DNA from: Geodermatophilus sabuli
GTDB taxonomy: Bacteria; Actinomycetota; Actinomycetes; Mycobacteriales; Geodermatophilaceae
Direction: 5' to 3'
DNA: 64,000 nt
Assembly: GCF_900215145.1 (NCBI RefSeq)
Contig: NZ_OBDO01000002.1
Location: 186,001-250,000 of the forward strand
A program made the position numbers and the translations under genes. Below are positions 51,997 to 59,585 of this stretch, piece by piece. Under the pieces are notes generated by a model. It ran no database searches, was not told the origin of the DNA, and saw only the letters and a program-made list of their open reading frames with translations. Numbering within the stretch: the stretch's first letter is position 1; each line of letters begins with the position of its first letter.

Positions 51997-52743
51997 TCAG
52001 CGCACGGGCTGGTCCCCGGCCGCTCGGTGGCGGGCGTGCCAGCCGGCCGCCAGCGCGACGGCGACGGCGAGCGCGCTGCCCCCGCCCCAGGTGGCGCCGA
52101 CGAAGGCCGCCGACCCAGGGCTCGGCGCGGTCAGGGCCGCGGCGCCCCCGGTGGCGACGCCGACCACGACCAGCAGTGCCCAGACCCAGCGCGCTGCGGG
52201 CCGGGCGGCCGCGGGGCGCGCGGGGGTCCGTCGCCACCACCGGGCCAGCCACGCGAGCAGCACCAGCCCGCCGACCAGTCCGCCGAGGTACTGCAGCCAC
52301 CGGTAGCCCGGCAGCAGCCCCCACTGATCGGCCAGCACGGGCAGGAGGGTGGGACCCCAGCGGCGCGCGTGGGTGAACTCGTCCCAGAGGACGTGCGTGG
52401 CCGCACCGACGGCCAGCGCCAGCAGCGTCCAGACCACCGCCGGGACCGTCGCGGTCCGCGGCCGCAGACCCAGCCGGAGGCCGGTCAGCCGCGCCCGCAC
52501 GGCGCTGGGGGCGCAGGCGACGGCGGGCGGCGCGAGCAGCCCGTGCCACACGGTCCAGGCCAGCGCCCCCAGCGCGACGTCGACGGTGACGACGGCGAGC
52601 GCGGTGTGGGTCGGCACCGGCACCGGCACGGGCAGGTAGAAGGGCAGGTCCGGCGACATGCTGCCGATGACCAGCGCCGAGGCCGGCAGGGGGGTGCGCA
52701 GGAACGGCAGCACCGCCGCTGCGTGGCTGGGGGTGAAGGGCAC
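51997..52743 (-). CDS. DUF4184 membrane protein
   Basis: The 248-aa protein begins MPFTPSHAAAVLPFLR and continues PLPASALVIGSMSPDLPFYL, the DUF4184 signature with a conserved His and Asp that recall a metal site, and later HVLWDEFTHARRWGP. It has about six hydrophobic helices. The fold is related to membrane-bound phospholipase C/YdjM-type hydrolases, but the function is not established. The GTG at 52743 lies one base after the tetR-type stop, so both are in one operon. Confidence 0.88.
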   Translation of the reverse strand: MPFTPSHAAAVLPFLRTPLPASALVIGSMSPDLPFYLPVPVPVPTHTALAVVTVDVALGALAWTVWHGLLAPPAVACAPSAVRARLTGLRLGLRPRTATVPAVVWTLLALAVGAATHVLWDEFTHARRWGPTLLPVLADQWGLLPGYRWLQYLGGLVGGLVLLAWLARWWRRTPARPAAARPAARWVWALLVVVGVATGGAAALTAPSPGSAAFVGATWGGGSALAVAVALAAGWHARHRAAGDQPVR

Positions 52744-52744
52744 G

Positions 52745-53428
52745 TCAGAGGCCGACCAGGCCGGCCAGCTCGGCCATCGCCGCGTCGAAGTAGCGGTCGG
52801 CGTCCTCGACCGACCCGACGAGGTGCCCGAACAGCTCGAAGCTGATCGTCCCGTAGAGCGAACTCCAGGCCAGCAGCGCCCGCAGCCGGACGGCGTCGTC
52901 CAGGGCGGGGTGTCCCCCGCCGAGCACCGCCGCGGTCTCGTCGCTGATCAGGGACCGGTCGCGCGGGACGCCGGTGACCGCGGGCAGGGCGCCGCTGCGG
53001 GCGGCGTCCCCCAGGACGCGTCCGAGGACGACGCCGACGCGGGCGGCGGCCGGCACCGTGTCCCGTGGAGCCGCGTAGCCGGGCACCGGTGAGCCGTAGA
53101 GCAGGGCGTACTCGTGCGGGTGGGCGCGGGCCCAGCCGCGGACGGCGCGGCAGACCGCCACCCACCGCTCGCGCGGTGCGGCGGTGGGGTCGTCGGCGGC
53201 CTCGGCGGCGGCACCGAGTGCGTCGTAGCCGTCGATGATCAGCCGGGTCAGCAGGTCGTCGCGGCTGGGGAAGTAGCGGTAGAGCGCTGAGGAGGCCATG
53301 CCCAGCTCCCGGGCCACCGCCCGCAGGGACAGCGCCGCGGCCCCCACCTCGGCCAGCTGCCGGCGCGCGGCGGCGGTGATCTCCGCGGTCAGCTCGGCGC
53401 GGACGCGCTCCCGGGCGGTGGGTGGCAT
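52745..53428 (-). CDS. TetR family transcriptional regulator
   Basis: The 227-aa regulator has an N-terminal HTH (RRQLAEVGAAALSLRAVARELGMASSALYRYFPSRDDLL, cited as GAAALSLRAVAREL and SALYRYFPSRDDLL) and a C-terminal ligand domain with WARAHPHEYALLYGSPVPGYAAP, typical of the WHG/TetR_C_33 group. The ATG at 53428 follows GGGAGGA at seven bases. It is divergent from the NAD-binding protein gene across 130 bases that hold GAGC...GCTC inverted repeats, so it probably represses both itself and that gene. Confidence 0.92.
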   Translation of the reverse strand: MPPTARERVRAELTAEITAAARRQLAEVGAAALSLRAVARELGMASSALYRYFPSRDDLLTRLIIDGYDALGAAAEAADDPTAAPRERWVAVCRAVRGWARAHPHEYALLYGSPVPGYAAPRDTVPAAARVGVVLGRVLGDAARSGALPAVTGVPRDRSLISDETAAVLGGGHPALDDAVRLRALLAWSSLYGTISFELFGHLVGSVEDADRYFDAAMAELAGLVGL

Positions 53429-53448
53429 GCGCGCATCCTCCCGTGACG

Positions 53449-53480
53449 AGAGCAGTGACCGCAACTGTGAGCACTGCTCT
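53449..53480. promoter_or_regulatory. Inverted repeats, probable TetR operator
   Basis: AGAGCAGTG (53449-53457) and its reverse complement CACTGCTCT (53472-53480) form a 9-bp inverted repeat with a 14-base gap; the right arm also lies in the palindrome GAGCACTGCTC. A second dyad AGAGCGCCGCTCT is near 53523-53535. Both are between the tetR-type gene and the divergent NAD-binding gene and share GAGC/GCTC ends. Confidence 0.6.
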
Positions 53481-53558
53481 TGACCGGGATGGGGATGGAG
53501 TGCGAGCGTTGTCCCGGACCGAGAGCGCCGCTCTCGCCCAGGAGGAGGAGGGAACCAC

Positions 53559-54503
53559 GTGGCACTGCACGTGATCGTGGGCAAGGGCCCGGTGGGGACG
53601 ACGACCGCGGAGCTGCTGGCCGCGCAGGGTCAGCGGGTGCGGGTGCTCTCCCGCAGCGGCGGCACCTCGACCGACGCGGTGGAGCACCGAGCCGTCGACG
53701 CGAGCGACGCCGACGCCCTCGCCGAGGCCGCCCGGGGCGCCGCTGCCCTCTACAACGCCGTCAACCCCGCCTACCACCGGTGGGCCACCGACTGGCCGCC
53801 GGTCGCCGCCGCCCTGCTGTCGGCTGCGGAGCGCACCGGCGCGGTGCTGGTGACGATGTCCAACCTCTACGTCTACGGCCGGCCCGAGAACCCGATGAGC
53901 CCGGACAGCCCGCTGGCCGCCACCGACGTCAAGGGCCGCGTGCGGATCGCGATGTGGCAGGAGGCGCTGGCCGCGCACGAGGCCGGCCGCATCCGGATGA
54001 CCGAGGCGCGGGCCGCCGACTACGTCGGTCCCCAGGTGCCGGCCGCGCGCTCGCACCTGGTCCGCCAGTTGCCCACGCTGCGCCGCGGCCGGCGTGCCTG
54101 GGTGATCGGCGACCCCGACGCGCCGCGCAGCTGGGCGTACCTGCCCGACGTCGCCGCCACCCTGGCCACCCTGGGCACCGACGAGCGGGCGCTGGGGCGG
54201 GCGTGGCACGTGCCGAGCGCACCGCCGCGCTCACAGCGGCAGGCCCTCGGCGACCTGGCCGCGGCGATGTCCTCGCCCGCGTCCCCGGTACCTCCGGCGC
54301 GGGTGAGCGGCATCCCGTGGCCGGTGCTGCGCGGGATCGGGCTGGTCTCGCCGATGATGCGCGAGATCGTCGACATCCGGCACCAGTTCGACCAGGAGTA
54401 CGTGATCGACGCGACGGCGACGACGGCCACGTTCGGGCTGACCGCGACGCCGTGGCCCGAGGTGGTGGCCGCGACGGCCGTGGCGGTCCCGGCGACCGCC
54501 TGA
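53559..54503 (+). CDS. NAD-dependent epimerase/dehydratase family protein (SDR)
   Basis: The 314-aa Rossmann protein has the nucleotide-binding start VIVGKGPVGTTTAELLAAQG (GxGxxG variant), LYNAVNPAYHRW, then MSNLYVYGRPENPM carrying the catalytic-site Tyr region and a late DAPRSWAYLPDVAATLA typical of extended SDR proteins. The usual YxxxK is not evident (MWQEA at that place), so it may be an atypical member or an NmrA-like regulator. The GTG at 53559 follows GGAGGAGGAGG. It is divergent from, and probably controlled by, the TetR regulator. Confidence 0.85.
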   Translation: MALHVIVGKGPVGTTTAELLAAQGQRVRVLSRSGGTSTDAVEHRAVDASDADALAEAARGAAALYNAVNPAYHRWATDWPPVAAALLSAAERTGAVLVTMSNLYVYGRPENPMSPDSPLAATDVKGRVRIAMWQEALAAHEAGRIRMTEARAADYVGPQVPAARSHLVRQLPTLRRGRRAWVIGDPDAPRSWAYLPDVAATLATLGTDERALGRAWHVPSAPPRSQRQALGDLAAAMSSPASPVPPARVSGIPWPVLRGIGLVSPMMREIVDIRHQFDQEYVIDATATTATFGLTATPWPEVVAATAVAVPATA

Positions 54504-54537
54504 GCCGGGCGCCGGGCGGCGTCCTACGGTGGAGCCC

Positions 54538-54642
54538 ATGGTCTCTGCCTGGGTCCTCGTCGCCCTGGCGTCGCTCGCCGCGCTCAGCTGCGGGTACGGC
54601 GCCGTCCGGCTCGCCCGGCGCCCCACGGGAGCGCGTCGATGA
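54538..54642 (+). CDS. Very small single-helix membrane protein (34 aa)
   Basis: An ATG at 54538 preceded by GGAG at six bases opens 34 codons: MVSAWVLVALASLAALSCG, then YGAVRLARRPTGARR. It is one membrane helix followed by a basic tail, in good codon use. The stop overlaps an ATG at 54639 (ATGA) that opens a 25-codon ORF ending in the start of the next gene, so a chain of coupled short ORFs leads to 54713. The 25-codon ORF is GAGC-repeat-like sequence and I do not list it as a gene. The function is unknown. Confidence 0.5.
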   Translation: MVSAWVLVALASLAALSCGYGAVRLARRPTGARR

Positions 54643-54712
54643 ACGAGCTCGCGAGCTCGTCCGTGACCACGGCAGCGCCGCGGACGCGGCCGAGCGCCGG
54701 CGAGGAGGACTC

Positions 54713-55246
54713 GTGAACGGCGACACCGAGCTGCCGGTGCCCGACACCGTCGACGTCCGTTCCGGCCCGGAGGTCTCCGAGGGGCTGCTCGGGGTGCTGC
54801 CGCTGCTCGGCGAGTGGCACGGCGAGGGGCAGGCCGCCGGTGCCGGCGGCGACCACCGGTTCGGCCAGTGGATCCGCTTCAGCCACGACGGCCGCGGCTT
54901 CCTGGCCTACGAGTCCCGCACCTGGCGGCTCACCGACGACGGGCAGATCGTGGGCCCGGACGTGCGGGAGTCCGGCTTCTGGCGGCCCCGCGGCGGGGAC
55001 GACGTCGAGCTGCTCGTGGCCAGCCCCGACGGGCTGGTGGAGATCTACGTCGGCCGGGCGCGGACGACGACCAGCTGGGAGCTGACCAGCGACGTCGTCG
55101 CCCGGACGCCGGACGCGCCGGACGTCGCCCGCGCCGTCCGGCTCTACGGCATCGTCGAGGGTGCGCTCATGTACGCCGTTGACCGGGCCGGGAGCGACGC
55201 GCCGCTGCGCCCCACCATGTCCGCCCGCCTGGAACGGATCCGATGA
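54713..55246 (+). CDS. Nitrobindin-like heme-binding beta-barrel protein (THAP4 / DUF1794 family)
   Basis: The 177-aa protein is a ten-strand beta-barrel: LGEWHGEGQAAG is the conserved GxWxGxG start, RFGQWIRFSHDGRGFLAYESRTWR and the ending EGALMYAVDR...LRPTMSARLERI complete it. Relatives bind heme b and react with nitric oxide or peroxynitrite. M. tuberculosis has a member (Rv0813c) near sseC-cysA, so this is a displaced part of the same neighbourhood. The GTG at 54713 overlaps the end of the short ORF chain; GAGGAGGA is upstream. It is coupled to the DUF885 gene by ATGA. Confidence 0.88.
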   Translation: MNGDTELPVPDTVDVRSGPEVSEGLLGVLPLLGEWHGEGQAAGAGGDHRFGQWIRFSHDGRGFLAYESRTWRLTDDGQIVGPDVRESGFWRPRGGDDVELLVASPDGLVEIYVGRARTTTSWELTSDVVARTPDAPDVARAVRLYGIVEGALMYAVDRAGSDAPLRPTMSARLERIR

Positions 55247-56940
55247 GCGACGCCAGCACTCCCCGCCAGGTCGCCGACCGGTACGTCGACGCGGTCTGCG
55301 ACCTGGACCCTCTCGTCGCCACCTCGCTGGGCGCCCGCCCCGGCGACGACCGGCTGCCCGACCCGAGCCCCCCGGGACTCGAGGCCGAGGCGCAGCTGGC
55401 CCGCGACACCCTCACCGAGCTCGACCGCGTCCTGGCCGCCGACCCCGCGCTGGCCGACGACCCGATCGAGCGGAACTGCGCCCGGCTGCTGCGTGAGCGG
55501 CTCGGTGCCGAGCTCGCCGTCCACGAGGCCGGCGAGGGCCTGCGCGCCCTGTCGAACCTGTTCAGCCCGGTGCACTCGATCCGGCAGGTCTTCCTGCTCA
55601 TGCCCTCGGCCGCCGAGGACGACTGGGCGGTCATCGCCCGCCGGATGGCGCGGGTGCCCGAGGCCTACCGGGGCTTCCGGGCGTCGCTGGAGGAGGGTGC
55701 CCGCCGCGGGCTGTTCGTCGCGCCCCGCCAGGTGTCCACCGTCGTCGGGCAGCTGGACGAGTGGCTGACCGGCCCCTTCTTCGCCGGCTTCGCCGCAGGC
55801 GGCCCCGACGCCCTGCGCGCGGAGCTGGAGACGTCGGCGCGCGCCGCCGACGAGGCGGTCGCGGAGATCCGGGACTTCCTCCGCGACACCTATGCACCCC
55901 AGGCCGAGGGGACGCCGGACGCCGTCGGTCGCGACCGCTACGCCCTGCACGCCCGCCGCTGGACCGGCTCAGACCTCGGCGCCGGCGACGGCCTGGAGGA
56001 GGCCTACGCCTGGGGCTGGGCCGAGCACGGGCGCATCCTCGCCGAGCAGCGCGCCGCGGCTCAGGCGGTCGTCCCGGGCGGCACCCCGATGGAGGCGATG
56101 CGCTGGCTGGAGGTCCACGGCCCGGCCGTGGACGGCGTCGAGGCCATCCGCGAGCGGCTCCAGGCGATGATGGACGAGGCCATCGAGGCGATGGACGGCG
56201 AGCACTTCGAGCTCGCGGAGCCGGTGCGCCGCGTCGAGGCGATGATCGCGCCCCCCGGCACTGCCGCCGCTCCGTACTACACGCGCCCCGCGCAGGACTT
56301 CTCCCGCCCCGGCCGCACCTGGCTGCCGACGCTGGGCCGCGAGCGGTTCCCGCTGTGGGACCTCACCTCGATCTGGTACCACGAGGGCGTCCCCGGCCAC
56401 CACCTCCAGCTGGCCCAGTGGGCGTACGTGTCCGGGCAGCTGTCGACGTACCAGACCTCGCTGGGCTCCGTGGGCGCCAACGTGGAGGGCTGGGCGCTCT
56501 ACGCCGAGCGGCTCATGGACGAGCTCGGCTACTTCACCGACCCCGGCACCCGGCTCGGCTACCTCGACGCCCAGCAGCTGCGCGCCATGCGGGTCGTCGT
56601 CGACATCGGCATGCACCTGCGGCTGCCGGTCCCCGACGACGCCGAGGGGGTGCTGGCCGGGCACCGGGGGCGGCCGTGGACGCCGGAACTCGGCCGCGCC
56701 TTCTTCGGCGAGCACAGCGGGAGCAGCACCGCCTTCCTCGACAGCGAGCTGATCCGCTACCTGGGCATCCCGGGGCAGGCGATCAGTTACAAGCTGGGGG
56801 AGCGGGCGTGGCTGGAGGGCCGCGCCGCCGCCCTCCGCGCGCGGGGGGCGGACTTCGACCTCAAGACCTGGCACATGGCCGCGCTGTCACAGGGGTCGCT
56901 GGGGCTCGACGACCTCGCCGCGGAGCTCGCCGTTCTGTAG
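55243..56940 (+). CDS. DUF885 family protein (zinc-peptidase-like)
   Basis: The 565-aa cytoplasmic protein matches DUF885: an N-terminal helical part (RQVADRYVDAVCDLDPLVATSLG), YYTRPAQDFSRPGRTWLP, the zinc-type motif WYHEGVPGHHLQLAQ (H-E-x3-G-H-H at about 384-391), EGWALYAERLMDELGYF and PGQAISYKLG. The H-E and following E-G-W resemble M32/M3-type gluzincins, so a metal-dependent peptidase is likely, though the substrate is unknown. No signal peptide is seen. ATGA coupling to the nitrobindin-like gene. Confidence 0.92.
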   Translation: MSDASTPRQVADRYVDAVCDLDPLVATSLGARPGDDRLPDPSPPGLEAEAQLARDTLTELDRVLAADPALADDPIERNCARLLRERLGAELAVHEAGEGLRALSNLFSPVHSIRQVFLLMPSAAEDDWAVIARRMARVPEAYRGFRASLEEGARRGLFVAPRQVSTVVGQLDEWLTGPFFAGFAAGGPDALRAELETSARAADEAVAEIRDFLRDTYAPQAEGTPDAVGRDRYALHARRWTGSDLGAGDGLEEAYAWGWAEHGRILAEQRAAAQAVVPGGTPMEAMRWLEVHGPAVDGVEAIRERLQAMMDEAIEAMDGEHFELAEPVRRVEAMIAPPGTAAAPYYTRPAQDFSRPGRTWLPTLGRERFPLWDLTSIWYHEGVPGHHLQLAQWAYVSGQLSTYQTSLGSVGANVEGWALYAERLMDELGYFTDPGTRLGYLDAQQLRAMRVVVDIGMHLRLPVPDDAEGVLAGHRGRPWTPELGRAFFGEHSGSSTAFLDSELIRYLGIPGQAISYKLGERAWLEGRAAALRARGADFDLKTWHMAALSQGSLGLDDLAAELAVL

Positions 56941-56952
56941 CCCGCGCACGTC

Positions 56953-56986
56953 CCGAGGGGCAGAAATGGCCATGTCTGCCCCTCGG
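56953..56986. terminator. 34-bp near-perfect palindrome, terminator
   Basis: CCGAGGGGCAGA (56953-56964) pairs with TCTGCCCCTCGG (56975-56986), and the middle is itself a palindrome (ATGGCCAT) with one mismatched pair between. It fills the gap between the DUF885 gene and the converging hypothetical gene. The unusual inner symmetry suggests a dispersed palindromic element rather than a simple hairpin; only one copy is in the window. Confidence 0.75.
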
Positions 56987-56989
56987 TGG

Positions 56990-57733
56990 TCAGTCGGGGG
57001 CGTCGACGGGCAGCGGGTTGACCGTGTCGGCGTCCCAGGTGACGCGCTGGTTCGGGGACACCTCGGCCACCTCGAGGCCCTCGGCGGCGACCACGTCGGC
57101 GATGCAGGCCTGGCTGCCGCCGACGTAGGTGGCGACCAGGTCGATGTCGGTGGCGACGAACCACGCCCGGTCGGCCGGCCACCACAGGTTCGCGCTCTGC
57201 TCGGCCGGCTCGGGCGCCAGGTTCGCGGCGGCGAGCCCGATCGGCCCCCGCAGCAGCCAGTGCTCGCGCCCGGGCAGGTCGAGCGTCGGCCGGTCGGCGA
57301 CGGCGTAGCCGAAGCCGGACCAGACGCCGAACCAGCAGTCCTCCGGCGTCGTGGTGTGCCGGGCCAGGACGTCGGCCAGCCGGGTGGCGACGGCCACGGG
57401 CAGGTGCCCCATGGCGGGTGCGCCGTCCCACAGCGGGGACTGGTCGGCCTCGGTGAGGAACTCCATCGCGCCGGTGATCGAGCCCCACTCCATGGCCGGG
57501 TGGGCGACGGTGCGGTTGGCCGCGGCGACCTCGGTCCAGGAGACGTCGACGTCGTGCAGGCCGGCGTAGCGCGCCGCGGGGTGGAAGACGCGGGCGTAGG
57601 CGGCGAAGACCGGCGGCACCAGCCCCCCGACGACGTGCTCGGAGGAGGGACCGACGGCCTCGGCGACCCAGGTGCCGGCGGAGACGTCGCTCTCGGAGCC
57701 GGCCCTCCCATCCGCCCAGCCGGCGAACTGCAC
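56990..57733 (-). CDS. Conserved-looking hypothetical protein (247 aa)
   Basis: The GTG at 57733 follows GGGGGGAG at five bases, giving 247 aa; the longer open frame to 57826 adds Ser/Pro/Gly-rich sequence. The protein is soluble, rich in Trp and Ala, with blocks such as GTWVAEAVGPSSEHVVGGLVPP, DCWFGVWSGFGYAV, NLWWPADRAWFVATDIDLVATYVGG and a C-terminal EVSPNQRVTWDADTVNPLP. I do not recognise the family. No signal peptide, membrane segment or catalytic motif is evident. It is a single gene between a terminator and a promoter region. Confidence 0.8.
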   Translation of the reverse strand: MQFAGWADGRAGSESDVSAGTWVAEAVGPSSEHVVGGLVPPVFAAYARVFHPAARYAGLHDVDVSWTEVAAANRTVAHPAMEWGSITGAMEFLTEADQSPLWDGAPAMGHLPVAVATRLADVLARHTTTPEDCWFGVWSGFGYAVADRPTLDLPGREHWLLRGPIGLAAANLAPEPAEQSANLWWPADRAWFVATDIDLVATYVGGSQACIADVVAAEGLEVAEVSPNQRVTWDADTVNPLPVDAPD

Positions 57734-58052
57734 CTGACTCCCCCCGGAGAACGGACAACCCCCGGGCTGCTCCGCGGCGCTGGACCCCGCCGGAGCGGGG
57801 GAGCTGCACGCGGGCCGACTGGACAACGGTCGGCGGCCCGGGGGTCGGGTGACTGTCCGGTTCTCGCTCGCCGCCGTACGACGGACGGGCGATCTGCCGT
57901 CGCTCAGACTGTCGTCTGAACGGGCGGCCCATCTGGACGGCGGCTAGCGGACAGCCACCTCACGAGTCCGATAAGCATGCAAGTTACGGACCACCTCCTC
58001 TCTCGTGTACCTCGACGGTACGTCGCGCCGGAGGGGGCGGCAACGTCGTTTC
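57734..58052. other. Intergenic region upstream of the hypothetical gene
   Basis: These 319 bases hold no credible gene. A small dyad TCAGAC-TGTC-GTCTGA lies at 57904-57919, and AT-richer sequence around 57970-57990 (ataagcatgcaagtta), rare in this DNA, marks the likely promoter of the leftward gene. No terminator hairpin for nhaA, which ends at 58053, was recognised. Confidence 0.4.
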
Positions 58053-59417
58053 TCAGCTCTCAGCGGAACCGCCTGCCGTGCGCCCCGGCCCCGGTCCACG
58101 GTGCTCGGCGTCGTCGTCGACGGTCCGGACCTGGTAGACGTCGGGGATGCCGTCGGCGTCGTGGTCGACCCGCTCCTCCTCGTACATGCGCCGGTAGCGG
58201 CGGTTCCTGAGCCGGAGGACGACGGCGGCCAGGGCCGCCGCCACGATCGTGCCGGTGAGGATGCCCACCTTGGCGTGGTCGTAGGTCGAGGACCCCAGCC
58301 CGAAGGCCAGTTCGGTGATGAGCAGCGACACGGTGAACCCGATGCCGCCGAGCAGCGCCAGGCCGACGACGTCCGGCCAGCCCAGGTTCTCGTCCAGCTC
58401 GGCGCGGGTGAACCGGGACACCAGCCAGGTCGCCGCGGTGATGCCGATCGCCTTGCCGGCCACGAGACCGACGGCGATGCCGACGGCCACGCTGTCGGTG
58501 ACGGAGGCGGTCAGGCCGGAGAGCCCGCCGACGGCCACCCCCGCGGAGAAGAAGGCGAACACCGGGACGGCCACCCCGGCCGACAGCGGGCGCAGCCGGT
58601 GCTCGAGGTGCTCGGCCAGCCCCGGGCCGGCGTCCGGCCCGCCGGCGGCCGCGCTGCGCACGACGGGGACGGTGAAGGCCAGCAGCACGCCCGCGACGGT
58701 GGCGTGGACGCCGGACTCGTGCACCAGCACCCACGTCCCGGCGGCCAGGGGCAGCAGCAGCCACCACGAACGGATCCGCTTCTGCACGAGCAGCCCGAAC
58801 AGGGCCAGCGGGACCAGCGCCAACAGGAGCGGGACCACCGAGAAGTCGTCGGTGTAGAAGATCGCGATGACCACGATCGCCAGCAGGTCGTCGACCACGG
58901 CGAGGGTGAGCAGGAACGTCCGCAGCGCGCTGGGCAGGTGGGTGCTGATCACCGCCAGGACGGCGAGGGCGAAGGCGATGTCGGTGGCAGAGGGGATGGC
59001 CCAGCCGCGCAGGGCGCCGTCGTCCCGGCCGAGGTTGAACAGCACGAAGAACAGCGCCGGCACGGCCATGCCGCCCACGGCGGCGGCCACCGGCAGCGCG
59101 GCCCGGCGCGGGTCGCGCAGGTCACCGGCGACGAACTCCCGCTTGAGTTCCAGCCCGGCCACGAAGAAGAAGATGGCCAGCAGCCCGTCGGCGGCCCACG
59201 TGCCCAGGGTGAGGTCCAGGTGCAGGGACGCCGGGCCGACCCGGGTGTCGCGCAGCGCCTCGTAGCTGTCCGCCCAGGGGGAGTTGGCCCAGACCAGGGC
59301 GACCGCGGCGGCGGCGAGCAGCAGCGCGCCGCCGACGGTCTCCCGGCGGAGCACCGCGGCGACGCGGCTGGCCTCGGTCCAGGAGCCGCGGCCGAACAGG
59401 CGGGTGGGTGTGGTCAC
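58053..59417 (-). CDS. nhaA: Na+/H+ antiporter NhaA with an acidic C-terminal tail
   Basis: The 454-aa antiporter shows NhaA landmarks: the N-terminal [48 protein letters not shown] (helix IV, TDIAFAL) and [19 protein letters not shown] (helix V with the two transport Asp), then [10 protein letters not shown]. It exchanges sodium for protons in the cytoplasmic membrane, important for pH and salt. After the last helix comes a tail of about 50 residues with [12 protein letters not shown], a D-x-D-x-D-G loop resembling calcium-binding motifs. The GTG at 59417 has CTGGAG upstream. Confidence 0.95.
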   Translation of the reverse strand: MTTPTRLFGRGSWTEASRVAAVLRRETVGGALLLAAAAVALVWANSPWADSYEALRDTRVGPASLHLDLTLGTWAADGLLAIFFFVAGLELKREFVAGDLRDPRRAALPVAAAVGGMAVPALFFVLFNLGRDDGALRGWAIPSATDIAFALAVLAVISTHLPSALRTFLLTLAVVDDLLAIVVIAIFYTDDFSVVPLLLALVPLALFGLLVQKRIRSWWLLLPLAAGTWVLVHESGVHATVAGVLLAFTVPVVRSAAAGGPDAGPGLAEHLEHRLRPLSAGVAVPVFAFFSAGVAVGGLSGLTASVTDSVAVGIAVGLVAGKAIGITAATWLVSRFTRAELDENLGWPDVVGLALLGGIGFTVSLLITELAFGLGSSTYDHAKVGILTGTIVAAALAAVVLRLRNRRYRRMYEEERVDHDADGIPDVYQVRTVDDDAEHRGPGPGRTAGGSAES

Positions 59418-59530
59418 GGGTGGCTCCAGGGGGAGGGGTCGGGTGAGACGCCGCCGACCAGACTTCCCGGCACACCAGGGCTGGACACTACCGGTCCCGG
59501 CGGCGCGGGCTCGGCGCGACCGCTGCTCCG

Positions 59531-59585
59531 TACAGTGGGGAGCGTGAGTCCCCGCCCGGCCGTCCCCACCCGCAGGCGCCGGTGA
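59531..59585 (+). promoter_or_regulatory. Candidate promoter and 13-codon leaderless leader of murD2
   Basis: TACAGT (TANNNT) at 59531-59536 is seven bases before a GTG at 59544. That GTG opens a 13-codon ORF ([13 protein letters not shown]) whose TGA overlaps the murD2 GTG as GTGA. With no ribosome site before either start, a leaderless transcript translated from 59544 and re-initiating at murD2 is a good model. Confidence 0.55.
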
